Counted from the first letter of the stretch, positions 51,489-64,000 are shown. The stretch: DNA of 64,000 bases from Styela clava (GCF_964204865.1 NC_135258.1:18972583-19036582), one strand, 5' to 3'. Notes: generated from the sequence alone by a model not told the origin. A program made the numbers and translations.

Positions 51489-54400
51489 TCACGCTCTAGA
51501 AGGCCCGAACGACGAGTCGCTTTTCAAACGGGCCGATGATCCACCGTTTTCACTGATTTTTCTTATTACTCGTCCGTTTTTGTAGAAAAGAGACGCTTTC
51601 GCCCTGAGATTAAAAAACATTTTCAAATTTGTAATATGTTTTGTTCACGCACAAAACGAAGCAGTACAGACAGGCTTTGCCACACCCGATGCTCGATTAA
51701 GTGCAATAGAAAGCATAAAATATTGATGTCTTTGGTGATAGCGTTTGCAATTTGTTCAGGTCAAGAATAATTTGACTGGTCCGACAAATCTCGATAATGG
51801 CTTGAATGTACGATTTAAAATAACTTTCAATTTTTAGAACTTGTCATTTACGGACTACAGTTAGTTTTCAGGCAGTACACACTGTCGCTATTGGAGACAA
51901 GTTCAAATATTTACAGATACACTGCGTTACAATTGGACTTTGTCAGTAAATTCGACTAAAATCACACTTATTTTATGAAAAGTTTGGCGGTTATGAATTA
52001 AATTCACTAACTTAATATTAAAAATAAATTAAAAAATGGGAAAATAGTTTATTTAAATTTCTTACCTTTTCAAAATTAAATATATAATTGTTATAAAAAT
52101 TGATATTCCGAATGATAGCCCCAATGCAATACCTATAGCTCCTGAAAACAGAAGAAAGCATTATTCAAACATAAATAAATTTTAAAATTTTCCAAACGAT
52201 TCCAAAAGGTAATTTTTAAAAAACATCCCAATTTAGCAATAAATGAAATGACTTTCTAAAGAATCTAAAATATACATATATAAAATTCACAAAGATGTAG
52301 AAAATTTAAAATATTACAGAAATAGTAATTCGTCGGCGAATTTCAAACTTTGGTCCAAACCAGTCTTACTATAAAGCAGGGAACATAATTGTAAATGGAG
52401 GGCTATAATACAAAAAAATTTGAAAAAGCTGTTTAAAAAATGTGAGAAAAACTTATATTTATGGTCTTCAAACTCTTGTGATTTTTATTGAAATAATTTG
52501 ATGAATATTAGATATCAGCTTAAAAAAGCATTTCTTAGTAATATTTTCAAAATAAATTTTTTCGAAATTCCAACATTCGCCTTTTTGTCAATCCTAGGAA
52601 TAACAAATAAAATTTCAATTGATATTTTAATTTCTTACTGTAAATATCGCTACTATCTTCATTAGATTTATCTGTATCAGTATCGATATTATTTGATGAT
52701 GATATTTTCTTGTGCTCTCCTGTTAAAATAAATAAACTATGGTAAATGAGGTGAGTATTTTAATTTTTTATCAAATTAATTATCGTTTATTATAATTAAA
52801 TGTACTGTAGGTCGTTTGGTGTACACGGCTGATGATTATAATTTTGGAGGCCAACAGACGCAAGTTGTAGATAATATTTTCAGTGTAATTTATTTGGTAA
52901 AAACTTTGAAAAAACTCATAGTAGCATATATTTTTATATACTGAAATGGAACTATAAAATCTCAAATGTAATTGCAGGGAATACTCTTATCAGTAATTTT
53001 ACATTGCCCTGATAACCAATACAATCACCTTGATCATTTAAATTTGAATCGCTAGCATCATAGTGAGATGTGAGTGTAGATTTCGGTCCGGTATCCTCAT
53101 TAAATGAGTCTCTGTTGTGTGCGTTGTCTAACTTGTCGTCTTTTTCATCTTCACTGTTGATGCCGGGTCTGGTGGGTTGCGATGGGGTTGTTTTTCTTTT
53201 CGGAGGAGGTTTCGCAAAGCCCTCATCTCCAAATACAAGTTCTTCTTCGAGAATTTCATCGTCGAAGTCAAACTCAGGTATGATCAGAATTTCTTCTGAT
53301 TCAGTTTCGCTGGTACTGACAGAAATTGTAGATTTGGATATGCCTTCGACGTTGCCGATTTCTAAATATTTGGAAAAAATATGATATTTGTTTTACTTCT
53401 AATATATATGACACTAGAAATGGAGCGGTACTCGAAGACAATGTAAATATATTGATTGTAAACCAGTGTGGTAATGTAAGCGTAAATCGAATGTGTTTCT
53501 AATTATATTTAGGATATGTCAGAATTATTCAGTATCTGAAATTCCATATCAATCTAGGAAATTTGATGGGTTTTATATCACATCAGAAGTGTCCAGAAAG
53601 GGTGCCATGCCCAAAACAAAACAGCTATGAAAAATGAAAATATACCGAATAGACACAAGATCATTGGAAACATTAAGCTGGTGGACTAATGCTTCAACAA
53701 TCCTAACTAACCAATATTTGACTGAAGACGATTAAACGGCATGATAGTTTCGTACGAAATAAGATTGTATACCACTATCCCTTACGTTAGTTTACTCAAC
53801 CTGATTTGTAATTATCCGTTACCAAACAGTTTTCCTGTGAATCACCGACCACAGCACTTGACTTGGCATATGGTTCGTTTACGCTTTGAGGGTATTTCAA
53901 TATATAATCACATTTCTCCCTATTTCTCAATTGCTCTTTTACACTCCTCATGGGACACGGCTATTTGAAAGCCACGTTATATGTTAGTTAATTCTGTACA
54001 AATTTGTGCTATACCGGTAATTGGATTATACTGAATCAATGGTTTTATTTCGTTAAAATATTTTTTTTGTCAATTTCACAGTTTTTATATAACCCCTTTT
54101 TATCGTGGAACAGGAATTGTTTGGTTATTTATCTGGTTTTCTGGCAAAATCAAATATATGACACTATACAACTGATTAAAATCTTTTTATGGTAACTGAT
54201 GGATATATTTTTTAATTGAAAACGTGATTCAACATACATAATCTGTATGAGAAAAGGTCTAAGGCTAATCAAAATACGTCAAACAAATGTTTCTCTTTCA
54301 TGAATGATAGAATCATGAAATGCAACTTTCGTCAGCGAAATTGAGCAGAAATAGATGTAGCTTAACTTAAAGTTTAAGTTGATGACATACTGTCTCAAAA

Positions 54401-57400
54401 TTTAAGCTTTTGTACGAAGTAATCGTACAAAAATACTTTTACCATACTAGGAGTCAAAACAATGCTCAATTATCGACATGAGGTAATTCGACCGAAATAT
54501 ATGGCAAATGATTCACAGTTCCCTCCACCCTATGAGATTTTCTTTTGAGTTTTTTTACTTTTTTTTATACAAGGATACGTGTTATATTCTTTCGGTTTTT
54601 CTTACCAGTTCTGTTGGTTCGCATTCCGTTTCCCCGGTGTAAAATGCCGGTTTCGCGGTCCTTGAGAGGTTCTAAAAGCGGCGTTGACGCCTCTAAATCG
54701 CCGAGCAAAGCGGAAGCAGCCTCCTCTTGACGATGACGTCTGACTGCGGCTAAATAAAACAAAAACGGTTACTCCCCTAAAAAATAAGATCCAAAAGCAT
54801 GCCCTCAATTGAATAAATATTACAAAATTTTAAATTCGCATGCATTTTGCGCATAAATACTGCTTTGTGCAGTCAGTTTCATATAGGAACAAATAATCGC
54901 TCTTATAAAACACCGGGGATATTAAAACTTACCAAAACACGGATTTGCATAAATTTTGTTGTACAATTTGAAACATCTTTGCAAGTTCTGTAAAAAGAAA
55001 ATAGCTTTTTAATTATCGGAATATATCGTGTTCAAACCATTTTTTATTTAATTTCGATCAAAGTAAGATTTCGACCACCTGTGCGCCAGAATCGGATGTC
55101 AGGTATGGAGCGGCAATCCGACAATATCATATTGGTTTTACTGCTGTGTCAACTGCTAGACTGTTTTCGCTACTGTTCATTGAATTCAGAACTTTTACTT
55201 CTCAATCAATAAGTGGGTTAGTTTAATGTTATGAAATAAACAAACTTGTATATTGCTGGGTTTGACGATATTCTGGCTTAAAATCACGTACATGCCCTAA
55301 TGTTTAAGTCACAATCGTTGTTCGAATTTCTCCTTTTAATCGCAATTACCCTTCAGTATTAGGGTTATCTGAAGCGTTAAGTGAGTATCAGTGTCAATAG
55401 ACTCGATTCCGGATTCTATAGCTTTGTTTTTGAAGTTGAAAAATGTTTTTCTGCTGAGGTAATGCCACAGACAAATTCCATGGATTCCGAACTCGCACGC
55501 GTCAGACCCTCTTGTTACGTTCAATACGTAGTAAGTCGTAACTCGTGTTCGAATTTTACGCTTTCAGGCACGATTTGAGATCATTTCATTTGTTTTAGAT
55601 CACGCCGTTAAAACATGGGATTTTGTAGTAACGTTCTACTGTGAGTGACAAACTATTTGAAATATCAGACTTGCAAAACTACCAATGATATTTGTTACAA
55701 AGCCAAGGTAATCTCTTATTTTGGAAAATATGTAAATATTATTAATATTCTTTCCATTTATACATATTTTATATGACCGTGGCCTTTTTTAAATTAAAAT
55801 CGATTATTTGTGTTCGTAAAATCTATAAGAGCCGCCTTCAAATGAATTGAACAGAATAAATCAATTTGGTCGTGACTTTCTAATCTCAATATAATGAACA
55901 ATTTTTACTTTACAATTATGTACTTTACTTGTTGTTAAATGTGTGAGTTTCTAAATAACTCTTTCAGTCGTCCATTTCAGTTTCTACAATCAGGAAGGTC
56001 TAACCAAACTAATTATTCGTCTAATTATTTTTTATTTGGTAACAGAAATTGTTTAACAGCGTTATATTTTTTCCAGTTACTCAAGCTACTCATAATATCA
56101 GTCAAAGTGACATTTTTTCAAGAGTGGGTCTCAACTTTAATAAAATAAGCTACTGGACTACTCAGAGCTACTCAGATGTAAAAACCAGCAAAGATGAAAA
56201 CCATGGTCAAATAATTTGAATATTTACATATTCAAAAAAATTTATGATATTTACTTTAAGAAGCAAAGATAATCAAAGCTGACTTACGTGTTCACACCTG
56301 CACTTATTTTCTGGAAATCCGTTCAAGAAAAGAAAATCCATTATTTCTCCACACCTATTAAGTTCTTCTTTTTCTGCGCTACATTGTCCCGAAACAACCT
56401 GATAAATATAAAAAAAAATTATTTCATGTTGGATTTTATATTTCAAGTACACTAACGTCGAATTACCAAGAACGCATAAACAATATTCGCGTTTTGGACA
56501 TGTTCTTCCCTCTTAGCTCAAGAGACGATATGATGGGGTTTAGCTTTTTATAACACAAAGGACTTCTGTTGTAAATTTCAGGTCAATGAATCTAAAGACG
56601 AGGATCTCACGTGATCACGTGTTCAGTTTATGTCATGAAATTTTAGATTTAAAGAATAAATACCTAATGGTGTAAAATCTTATAAAATATGCATAAATTA
56701 CTTCATTATCTAGAACAATGAGGCAGAAAATTGAAGATCCAAAACCCAATTTTATTTCAGAGGGTGTTAACGTGTTTTAGGCTTTGTTGCCAGCAAACTA
56801 GAAAAATCTGTCCATTAATGGAATTCATAACAAGGAATAAAAAAGTTTTTGAGCAAATTCGATACGCAATTTTTGACATAATTTTTATAATCATGTCGCC
56901 GAGTACCATGAAATTATATGCTACGCACAACCATACTTTATTCTACTGGCTTATTGTCAGAAGCACAGCAAAAGCAACAAGTTTTTTCAAAATTTGATTC
57001 ACTGTTTCTTGTGAAGAATTAATTCAAAATGTGAGAATAAAAAGGATTTGTTTCACGGATATTCGCACGTAAATGCTACGCTAAGTGGATTAGACTGTCT
57101 CTTATCAGATTATACTAATGGTGATACAGAACACGCAAAATTTAGCCTAAAGTAATCCCGTCAACCAGCGGTATTGGACTGCACCAAATACGTGAAATTG
57201 ATTAATCTTTGCGACGAGAAATAGCACTCATGAATATCATATTCTTCCTTTGGTACGCGGGGTTCGTTTTGACCTGAGTTACAAGAACGCTTAGGTAAGA
57301 TAAAGTCATTGCTTGTGAGAACATGGCAGTGGCAGTAAAATCTTGTTCAACGTAATTCCATTTTTACCAGGCTTTTACTGAAACATAGTTTATTGGTGTG

Positions 57401-59414
57401 TTTGTACTACCATTGCACCCGTAGCTAATGAAGGCTTTGCAAATTATTTGCATTTGGTGAAACTACACCATAAATATGCTTGTTTGTTTCAAATCAAATT
57501 TATATCTCAGTACGTATTAAAGGTCTGTGACATATCCTTCACATTTTCAAAATGTACTCAAAACGTAATTTCTGCATGAGAGCCAGTTCACTAATATATA
57601 CATATATATACTAAAGCATTGCATGTCAATTTAGTAAATATTTACTTCAATTTTAAACCTGTTGGCACGTAAATTTTCATAGGGGCTTTTTAGAAGACAA
57701 ATAATGATCAAAAATCTACTTCATATGATACTACTCCAAATGAAGTTCTCATGTTTTTTGCTATTTTTGTTTCAAATAAAATTCATTACACGTATAATGA
57801 CGTAAGCCCTGACTTATAGCCCCCAAATAATAGAAGCTCTTTTAGGGTCCAGACGGACAAACACAGATTTAGGAAAAGCAACAGTTAAGCATATCTATTT
57901 CCCCGTAAAAATACAAGCCATGATTGATCTATTCGACCTAAATTGACCAAAATTGAAATAAATCGAACCTGGAGTGTCGAGTCGGTATTTGAGTCTGTTC
58001 AACGATGTGTAACAACTGGTTAACACCTCTTTTATCAAAGGCTAACGATATACATTTGATCGCGGAAAAACCATACATAAATCAAGACTAAAAAACACAT
58101 TTTATCTATGGAATCATATATGATGAATAATAAACTCGCAGCATATAATTGAATGAAATATAGAAGCTTTGTTGTTAAAGCCCATTTTACAACAGGATGT
58201 CAAAACATAATAAGCCTTGTACAGGGTAAAATAATCATTAAAATACAGTATTTCAGGAACAAAGTATCTTTCAATAAAATCGTTTATCTTCGGAAATGTC
58301 TGAAGCCATGTTTTGTTAGGTAAAGCTAAGTCAATAAACATTATTAGTTCACCGGTCGTCAAATGAGAGAGAATGACGTTTTTGATGATTAGAAAGCAAA
58401 ATATGATTCACTGCAAATTGATCATTTTTACTCAAATAGTTGATAATTTTTTATTTTATTTAAAAAAGAAACAATAAAGAGAAATATAAAATAATTTTAT
58501 CTGTATTTTTTTTAAATTGCAACCAGTTTGTACTAAATCTTTCAATTGGTTTTTATACTCCATTTTTTTTTAAAAATACTTATTTATAAAAAGAAATTTC
58601 GAGTATTTTTACCGCTTCCTTGAAAATTCGCTCACGAAAACAAATAATTTTTTTCAAACCCCTTTGGTATATTGATATTCATATATAGACCACACTACAG
58701 TGAGGAGCAATTCCATAGAATATTTTTTGTTTGACCACCACCAATGAAGGTTTAAACGCTCATTTCCATATAATTTAGAGCTATACAATACAATTATGTT
58801 CCATTCAAATGAATTTTTACCTATACCCACGAACTATGTTCAAAACATGCCTTCATTTTCTATTTATTTTCTCTTTGGAATGGTATACCAACATTGCTTA
58901 CAGAATTTTCAATTTTTTTTTTTTTTTTGGTAAGCCTTGCGATCCGTAAATTTCTACCTTGCGTTAACCCGGGGTTTGTTGGTTTTAAAAAACAATAATA
59001 GTTGCAAATGTGAAAATTATATATTACTTGGTATATTCTTCTTGACCCCGTGGAATGGAATTTAACGTCGAAGTTACTCCGATCAAGTATGTGCCAAATA
59101 CATCTTTAAATAATATTTTTGAATCACGTCAAACCAAAAATAAAACGGTGCAATATTTTTACACTCACCCGGCATTTTTTGTCGAGTGCATGAATGGCAC
59201 TTCGACATTTTGGGCTTTGACGACAATCATCAAAAGCTTGGAAACAATCCACTGTGGCCCCTTTGTTGAGATATTTGTGAATATGCTTGTTTTTTGGTTT
59301 GGTTCCCGGCATTCTTTTCTGACGAGACTGTCCATGTTTTTTACCAGCGATATTAACGAAAAGAGTTGACAGCAGAACGATTAATAAAATTACAAGTTTG
59401 TTTATAAATTTCAT
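51489..59414 (-). CDS. Gene E: divergent GAS1/GFR-alpha-like single-pass membrane protein, 8 exons, 386 aa
   Basis: Exons: 59169-59414, 56288-56398, 54933-54987, 54606-54749, 53029-53361, 52639-52719, 52066-52141, 51489-51603; total 1161 nt, phases as in C and D. The signal peptide (MKFINKLVILLIVLLSTLF) is followed by a Lys-rich propeptide-like stretch with RQKR (possible furin site). The ten-cysteine module comes next, with a divergent exon 2 (CSAEKEELNRC, FLNGFPENKCRC). Exon 4 is 144 nt instead of 45 nt but keeps the phase. The acidic stalk carries VFGDEGFAKPPPKRK, shared with A. A transmembrane helix and a tail RAKASLFYKNGRVIRK follow. An NRT sequon lies at the end of exon 4. A TATA-like element (TTTTATATAC) is at 59458-59467, about 45 nt upstream of the ATG. 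It is the oldest or most divergent member of the array. Confidence 0.8.
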
Positions 59415-59457
59415 GATTAGATTTTGTAATTGAAAATTCTGAAAACAAAATTAAGAT

Positions 59458-59467
59458 GTATATAAAA
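59458..59467 (-). promoter_or_regulatory. TATA-like element of gene E
   Basis: TTTTATATAC on the minus strand about 45 nt before the ATG. Such motifs are common in AT-rich DNA, so support is weak. Confidence 0.3.
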
Positions 59468-60362
59468 ACAAAAACGCATTAATAATCTACCCATGCCCCT
59501 TAACTCCGAAACTCAATTTGAGTCTTTGTTTCTGAATTTTGAGTGAGTTAATATGATATTGTCATGGGAAAATATTTAACAAACAATCTAGTTACCTATT
59601 TTGCTTACAAATGCGAAATCTTTTTTAGTTTCGGGGTAGTGGCTCCCGATTTATTAGCAGTTGCTTGTCCTTAGGTTTTTACAAGGTGTAAAAACTAATT
59701 ATAGAAATATTTTGCATCCATGCAACAAGTCAATTTGCTTGTACCAGTTAGAAAAAAGTACTTAGAAAAGAATCGCATAGTCATAACGGAGAAAGTAACA
59801 AACGATTGCACAGCATATTTCAATGGTTTAATAACGAGATATATTTCTTACAATCTCCCAGAAGATAGCCACCTAAACTATGAGAAATTTCTTGTTAATT
59901 TAGTTCACCTTTGTTGAAGTTAACAGTAAAATGAAGTTCTATTCAAAACAAGCTACGGGTGGCTGAAGATAAATGAGTATCGAATAATAGAGCGTAATTT
60001 ATTGACGTTCGTGGGTAACAATGAACAGATAATTGGATATTTAGCAAAAAAAATTCCACCACCATATTTCAAAACTCAATTTTTTATACAACACTATATG
60101 TGGAAGACAAGTAAACTTTACTATGCACTATGAACTTAAAAGGATATTTATAAGACGGATGTCTGATCTTGTACCAACATCTTTGTGACAATGCTATTAT
60201 CAGAATTTTATCGGTGTTTAAATGCTTTTTAGGGACACTTGAAATTGAGTTATCTGGTATAAAAATCATACCAGTTTACCGACGAACAATAAAAAACGGT
60301 TTTAAATAATTGTAAAAAATAATTCTAAAACATACTACACTCTCAATTCTCCTTGATTTCAG

Positions 60363-62035
60363 CGCTCTTCCGAAGCGCATACCTGACTGACTTTTTCAAA
60401 CATGCCAATAACAACATGGCTCAAGGTAAACATACGATCAATGGATGGCCTTACAGTATTTATATCATTCAATTATAAAGATTTTGGCAAAGTTGAATTC
60501 AGTGGGGGTAAATTATGACAATGATCTCTTTTTTCAAACTCAAATTAACAATGGCGAACATAAAGGAGAATTAGACCACCCTGGTCGACTCCATTATAAC
60601 GAATTATGTCTCGACATTGCCCTCGTGACATTGCCGTTATTGTTCAACGCCATGATGCAGTTCACCACTAAAGGTTCCAAATTTAATAACACTCCTGGGT
60701 GAGTACGGACCATACACGATACATAATATTTAAGTGCAATTTATATTGTATTCACTACCGATTTAACGACAGTAACACGAGCCGAAATGTTTGCCTTGAA
60801 CCAGCAAACGTGTGAAAATGCAGCCTGTTTGCGTTCTTTTGTCGCCGTTTGCAGCTAATTATGTTTAACGACGTTAAATAGAAAGTCATACAGCTCTACC
60901 CACAATGATAAAATCAGACTGTTTATCGTCTCACTCAAACTATTTTAAAGTTATGAGATATTATGAATGATTTACCTGAGACCGCTACTATGAAAAGGTA
61001 CAATGGGTGTTGTGTACAAAGGTTATGCGACAATGGGGTTACTGTATGAATGAAAAAGCAAACGTTTCTTTCTCTAACTTGCTCAGATAATATTTGCGAC
61101 CCTTCACAAAGCGAGGATAAACCATAATAAGGTTTAATAATCATGATTCATCCCCAGCAAAGAACAATTAGTGAATACATACAGTCGTCAAATATTTATG
61201 CATAAGTCCCTAGCGTTAGGTTACCTTTTCCGTCATATATCTACTCATTACATCAAACAAACAACTAGATTCTAAATAAGTATTGACAACAGCTTCTCTT
61301 CTTTGAAAGTCAGGTCAGATAGAATTCGATATTTAATTTTACATTGAAGGTAATTACTATTTCTAAAATCCAAGGAATTTATATTCCAATTAGGTACATT
61401 CCCTTTCTATTCATTTATGAGAAAAAATTAAAATGCATTATATAGCTAATAGCACGAGCTTGTATATTGATTTTTTTCAATTATTATAAGCATACTTTTC
61501 TAGTACTTCACTTAAATTGAAATTATTTCTATCGACATAATAAATATTCCAACATCGATTATGAATTGATCTCTTTCAAAAGCTTGGGCGTTTACGACTT
61601 TTTTCAGTAGCATTGCATTACGTTTCAAAAATGAAAACGGCTGATCTCGATCTCCAAATATAATACATCTTTTATCGAGCCTTAGTTTTGAAAAAATCAA
61701 ACTCGAGTATTTTTATATAATATTTTACTAATCTTTCGCGTTGTACTTGCATGTAGAAGTTAGACTACTAGTTAAGGCCTATATACTTGAAACGCAAATT
61801 ATGTTTTCTGTCTAATCTTTCTGTCTCGTGTCGACTCTCTTTGTAACAAAATTTCATCTTTTAACCTAAACTTTAATCGTTTATGCCTGCCTAAAATTTG
61901 ATTTGTACGTTATCCCAGTTATTTGTGCGATTTAGGTCATCAGACGACGCGCCCGATTTGCGGCACAGCACCTTAGTGAGGCAAATCATCAGCTACTCGA
62001 CGTTATATCGTATTTTGACGGCTTTCGTCGATTGA
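60363..62035 (+). CDS. Possible 3' part of an unidentified plus-strand gene, 3 exons
   Basis: Three exons can be joined in frame: 60363-60425 (after the pyrimidine-rich acceptor CTCCTTGATTTCAG), 60503-60698 (donor GTGAGT) and 61936-62035 (acceptor GCGATTTAG), ending in TGA. Only one frame of the first exon is open, and its phase fits the second. The product reads LFRSAYLTDFFKHANNNMAQ, then VGVNYDNDLFFQTQ, a hydrophobic run LDIALVTLPLLF, and a last exon SSDDAPDLRHSTLVRQIISY ... LTAFVD. I do not recognise the family. The acceptor of exon 2 (GTTGAATTCAG) has a poor pyrimidine tract, and I found no convincing upstream exon between 59415 and 60362. It could be a real gene with distant 5' exons or a relic. 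Confidence 0.35.
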
Positions 62036-64000
62036 TGTATCGGAACCTCTAGTGTTTGGGCGATGTCACGGAAAGGATTTTTTCGTGGCATTTTTGAAAT
62101 GGCGGCGAATACCTCAACTGGATTATTTTGAGTTTGCTTTATGATTTAACTATATGGTTTGTCCGCATTCACGTCGAGGTCAACATTTGTTCAATATTAA
62201 TTAATTTACATTTGTACGGAATCTGTGCATGAAAATGAAAATCGCTTTTCAACAATATTTAAAATTTTGTGGTTTTACTAACGTTTAAAAATTTGTTCTT
62301 AAGCACGAGTTTACTAAACACGCCTCAGTCGCACCCACAAATCTGTCTTTCAGCTGTAATTAACATTTACTCAACGCACGTTTATCAAATATAAATTGTA
62401 TACGTAAAAATATGGCGATATGACATATTTTGTTATTTGGGATTATAAACTTATTTATTAGGCACAAAGCATATAATTTTAAAAATCGATTGTAGATCTT
62501 GTGATTCCAATTAAATAGCTTGTTGCTTTATTCAATGTTGAAGCTATCTACTACCCAATGAATGCGCTTGGCCTTACTGTGAACAAATATTCATAAAAAG
62601 TCGAAATTTAATAACGAACTCATCTTTGTTTCTCAAGCTTTCTAATTCTCTCAGTTATGATTATACGTCAGATGTGTCATGTGTATAGCTGGGAATGATT
62701 AACCGGTTAATTGGTTGACCGATATTAGATGGTTAACGGTTGCGATTCATTTTAACCGTTAAACTGACATCTCAGGTACAAAATCTTTATGCTGTACAAT
62801 TTCTACAAAAATGATTATGTCATCGCAAATTTATCTTGTGTGGTGTTTAATTCAAAAGCATATCACTAATTGTATAGGTAAGCCCAATAAAATTGAAAAA
62901 TAATTAAAGTACCAAGATTGCTGATTATGAAAATTTGACAATGAAAAATTCAGAATCAGTTTTCGGTGAAAATATATTGTTCACCTTTTTATTGCAAAAT
63001 CGCCTATTCGATGTGCGTAGTTGATGCTGTTCTTCTTTATGATTTCTCAAAGTAGAATTTGCACATCAAGAACTGAAAATTTGTCACGTGAATGGCATTT
63101 CATAACGGAATCGAGTTTCTCTACAATATTTCCATGTGTCCGAAGCACGCTGCATATCTCTTGCAGCAGAGCGATCACGAAAGTATCTCGATTCGTGAAT
63201 AATTTCGAGCGATACCGGGATAAGATCTCGCAAAATTGCTTTGTAACCACTGTGACGTAATAAGCTAAAATTATAAATTATCACGTCAAAAGTCACCCTG
63301 CGGTTAACCGGTTAATTTTACCCGGTTAACGCTTGAAGTGTTTTCCCTGAAATTCCCAGCTCTGGTCATGTGATATTACCTATGTCGAAATGATGGTCAT
63401 TGCTTGGCAATATTTAATCCAGTGTCGTGAAACAAATTTCTTGTGATGTGAATTTGGACGTGTAGAAAAATTCCTAAAATGTTACTTTGAACATCATAAA
63501 TGTAGCTTTCCTTTATTTCGACATGCTTATATTTACTGGTACAAAAATAATGTGGTTCCGGTTACGAATAGGTCCGACATGTTCCACGTGCTATATACCA
63601 CAGAGACAGGTTCACTAGTCTACTTCAACACACTTTTATCTTCCATATTCGATAAAAATACTAATTTTAGCATCTGGCACAATTTTGTGGTTCATTGGTT
63701 AGTTTTAAATCCTATTATTCGTCTACACTTTACAGAATGCTACTTTATTTTGGAACGAAATGACTTTTCAATGATGCTCAATATTGTCATCTACACTCTT
63801 GTTAAAAGATGAATGTGGAATGTATTTTTTCGGGGAAACTGAAATAATTATGCATAATCAAAGATGGAAAACGGATAAGATTTCATATCTAAGGCGTAGT
63901 TTATCGATGAACCGTATATTTCTTTACCAAATGCCTATTCCGTGTTTATTTTTATTTTTAGAATAAATCGAAATATTTATTCGGCAACGGAATGTAAGTA
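62036..64000. other. Right end of the window
   Basis: Apart from the hAT-type element at 62684-63364 I see no supported feature. Short frames at 63552-63966 lack any coding signature. Confidence 0.45.
62684..63364. mobile_element. hAT-type non-autonomous element, 681 bp
   Basis: The left end TATAGCTGGGAAT and the inverted right end CAGAGCTGGGAAT match except at two bases. They are flanked by the 8-bp duplication GTCATGTG (62676-62683 and 63365-63372). Subterminal GGTTAACCGGTTAA-type motifs lie near both ends. The short frames inside show no transposase similarity that I can recognise. Confidence 0.85.

Noticed and set aside
51340..51585. Plus-strand hydrophobic frame
   Set aside because: It lies opposite gene E's last exon and is a shadow of it.
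54602..54808. Overlapping minus-strand frame rich in Arg/Phe
   Set aside because: Alternative frame of gene E exon 4; only the other frame keeps the conserved phase 1 borders.

Overview
This is an AT-rich eukaryotic (metazoan) window. Genes are split into short exons (45 to 450 nt) with canonical GT/AG borders, intergenic distances run to many kilobases, and non-autonomous DNA transposons are common. There are no bacterial operons, ribosome binding sites or CRISPR arrays. Repeat style, exon size and a GAS1/GFR-alpha-like gene family suggest a marine invertebrate, perhaps a tunicate; that is an inference and cannot be fixed from the sequence alone.

The main content is a head-to-tail array of five related genes, all on the minus strand. 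I call them A (636-5492), B (13589-16891), C (25098-31693), D (35407-40564) and E (51489-59414). By reading splice sites and phases I assembled complete models for A, C, D and E. Each encodes a signal peptide, a ten-cysteine module with GAS1/GFR-alpha-like spacing, a conserved basic segment (SIRHLRK), a long variable Ser/Thr/charged stalk, one transmembrane helix (always on a 76-nt exon) and a short cytoplasmic tail with a conserved Y-x-x-G-K-hydrophobic-V motif. Intron phases are the same in every copy (0,0,1,1,1[,1],2).

Gene B is the exception. An 11.4-12.6 kb tandem duplication (unit A 2227-13637, unit B 13635-26191) has one breakpoint inside exon 5 of gene A and the other inside the last intron of gene C, with a 3-bp AGT microhomology at the junction. 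Gene B therefore keeps the signal peptide and cysteine module but loses most of the stalk and the transmembrane exon. It ends with 14 new codons and should be a secreted, soluble form. The tail exon of gene C was copied along and lies as an orphan exon at 12543-12693.

Region by region: 1-635 is the 3' flank of gene A. 636-5492 is gene A. 5493-13588 is its upstream region, which is also the 3' flank of B. 13589-16891 is gene B. 16892-25097 is the matching upstream copy with a 999-bp hAT element. 25098-31693 is gene C, with two MITEs in introns and another between exons 1 and 2. 31694-35406 is intergenic. 35407-40564 is gene D. 40565-51488 is long intergenic DNA with one possible membrane-protein exon. 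51489-59414 is gene E. 60363-62035 holds three phase-compatible plus-strand exons that may be the 3' part of an unidentified gene. 62684-63364 is a further hAT-type element.

The genes probably encode cell-surface receptor or co-receptor-like proteins, with B as a soluble relative. No ligand or partner can be inferred from the sequence.
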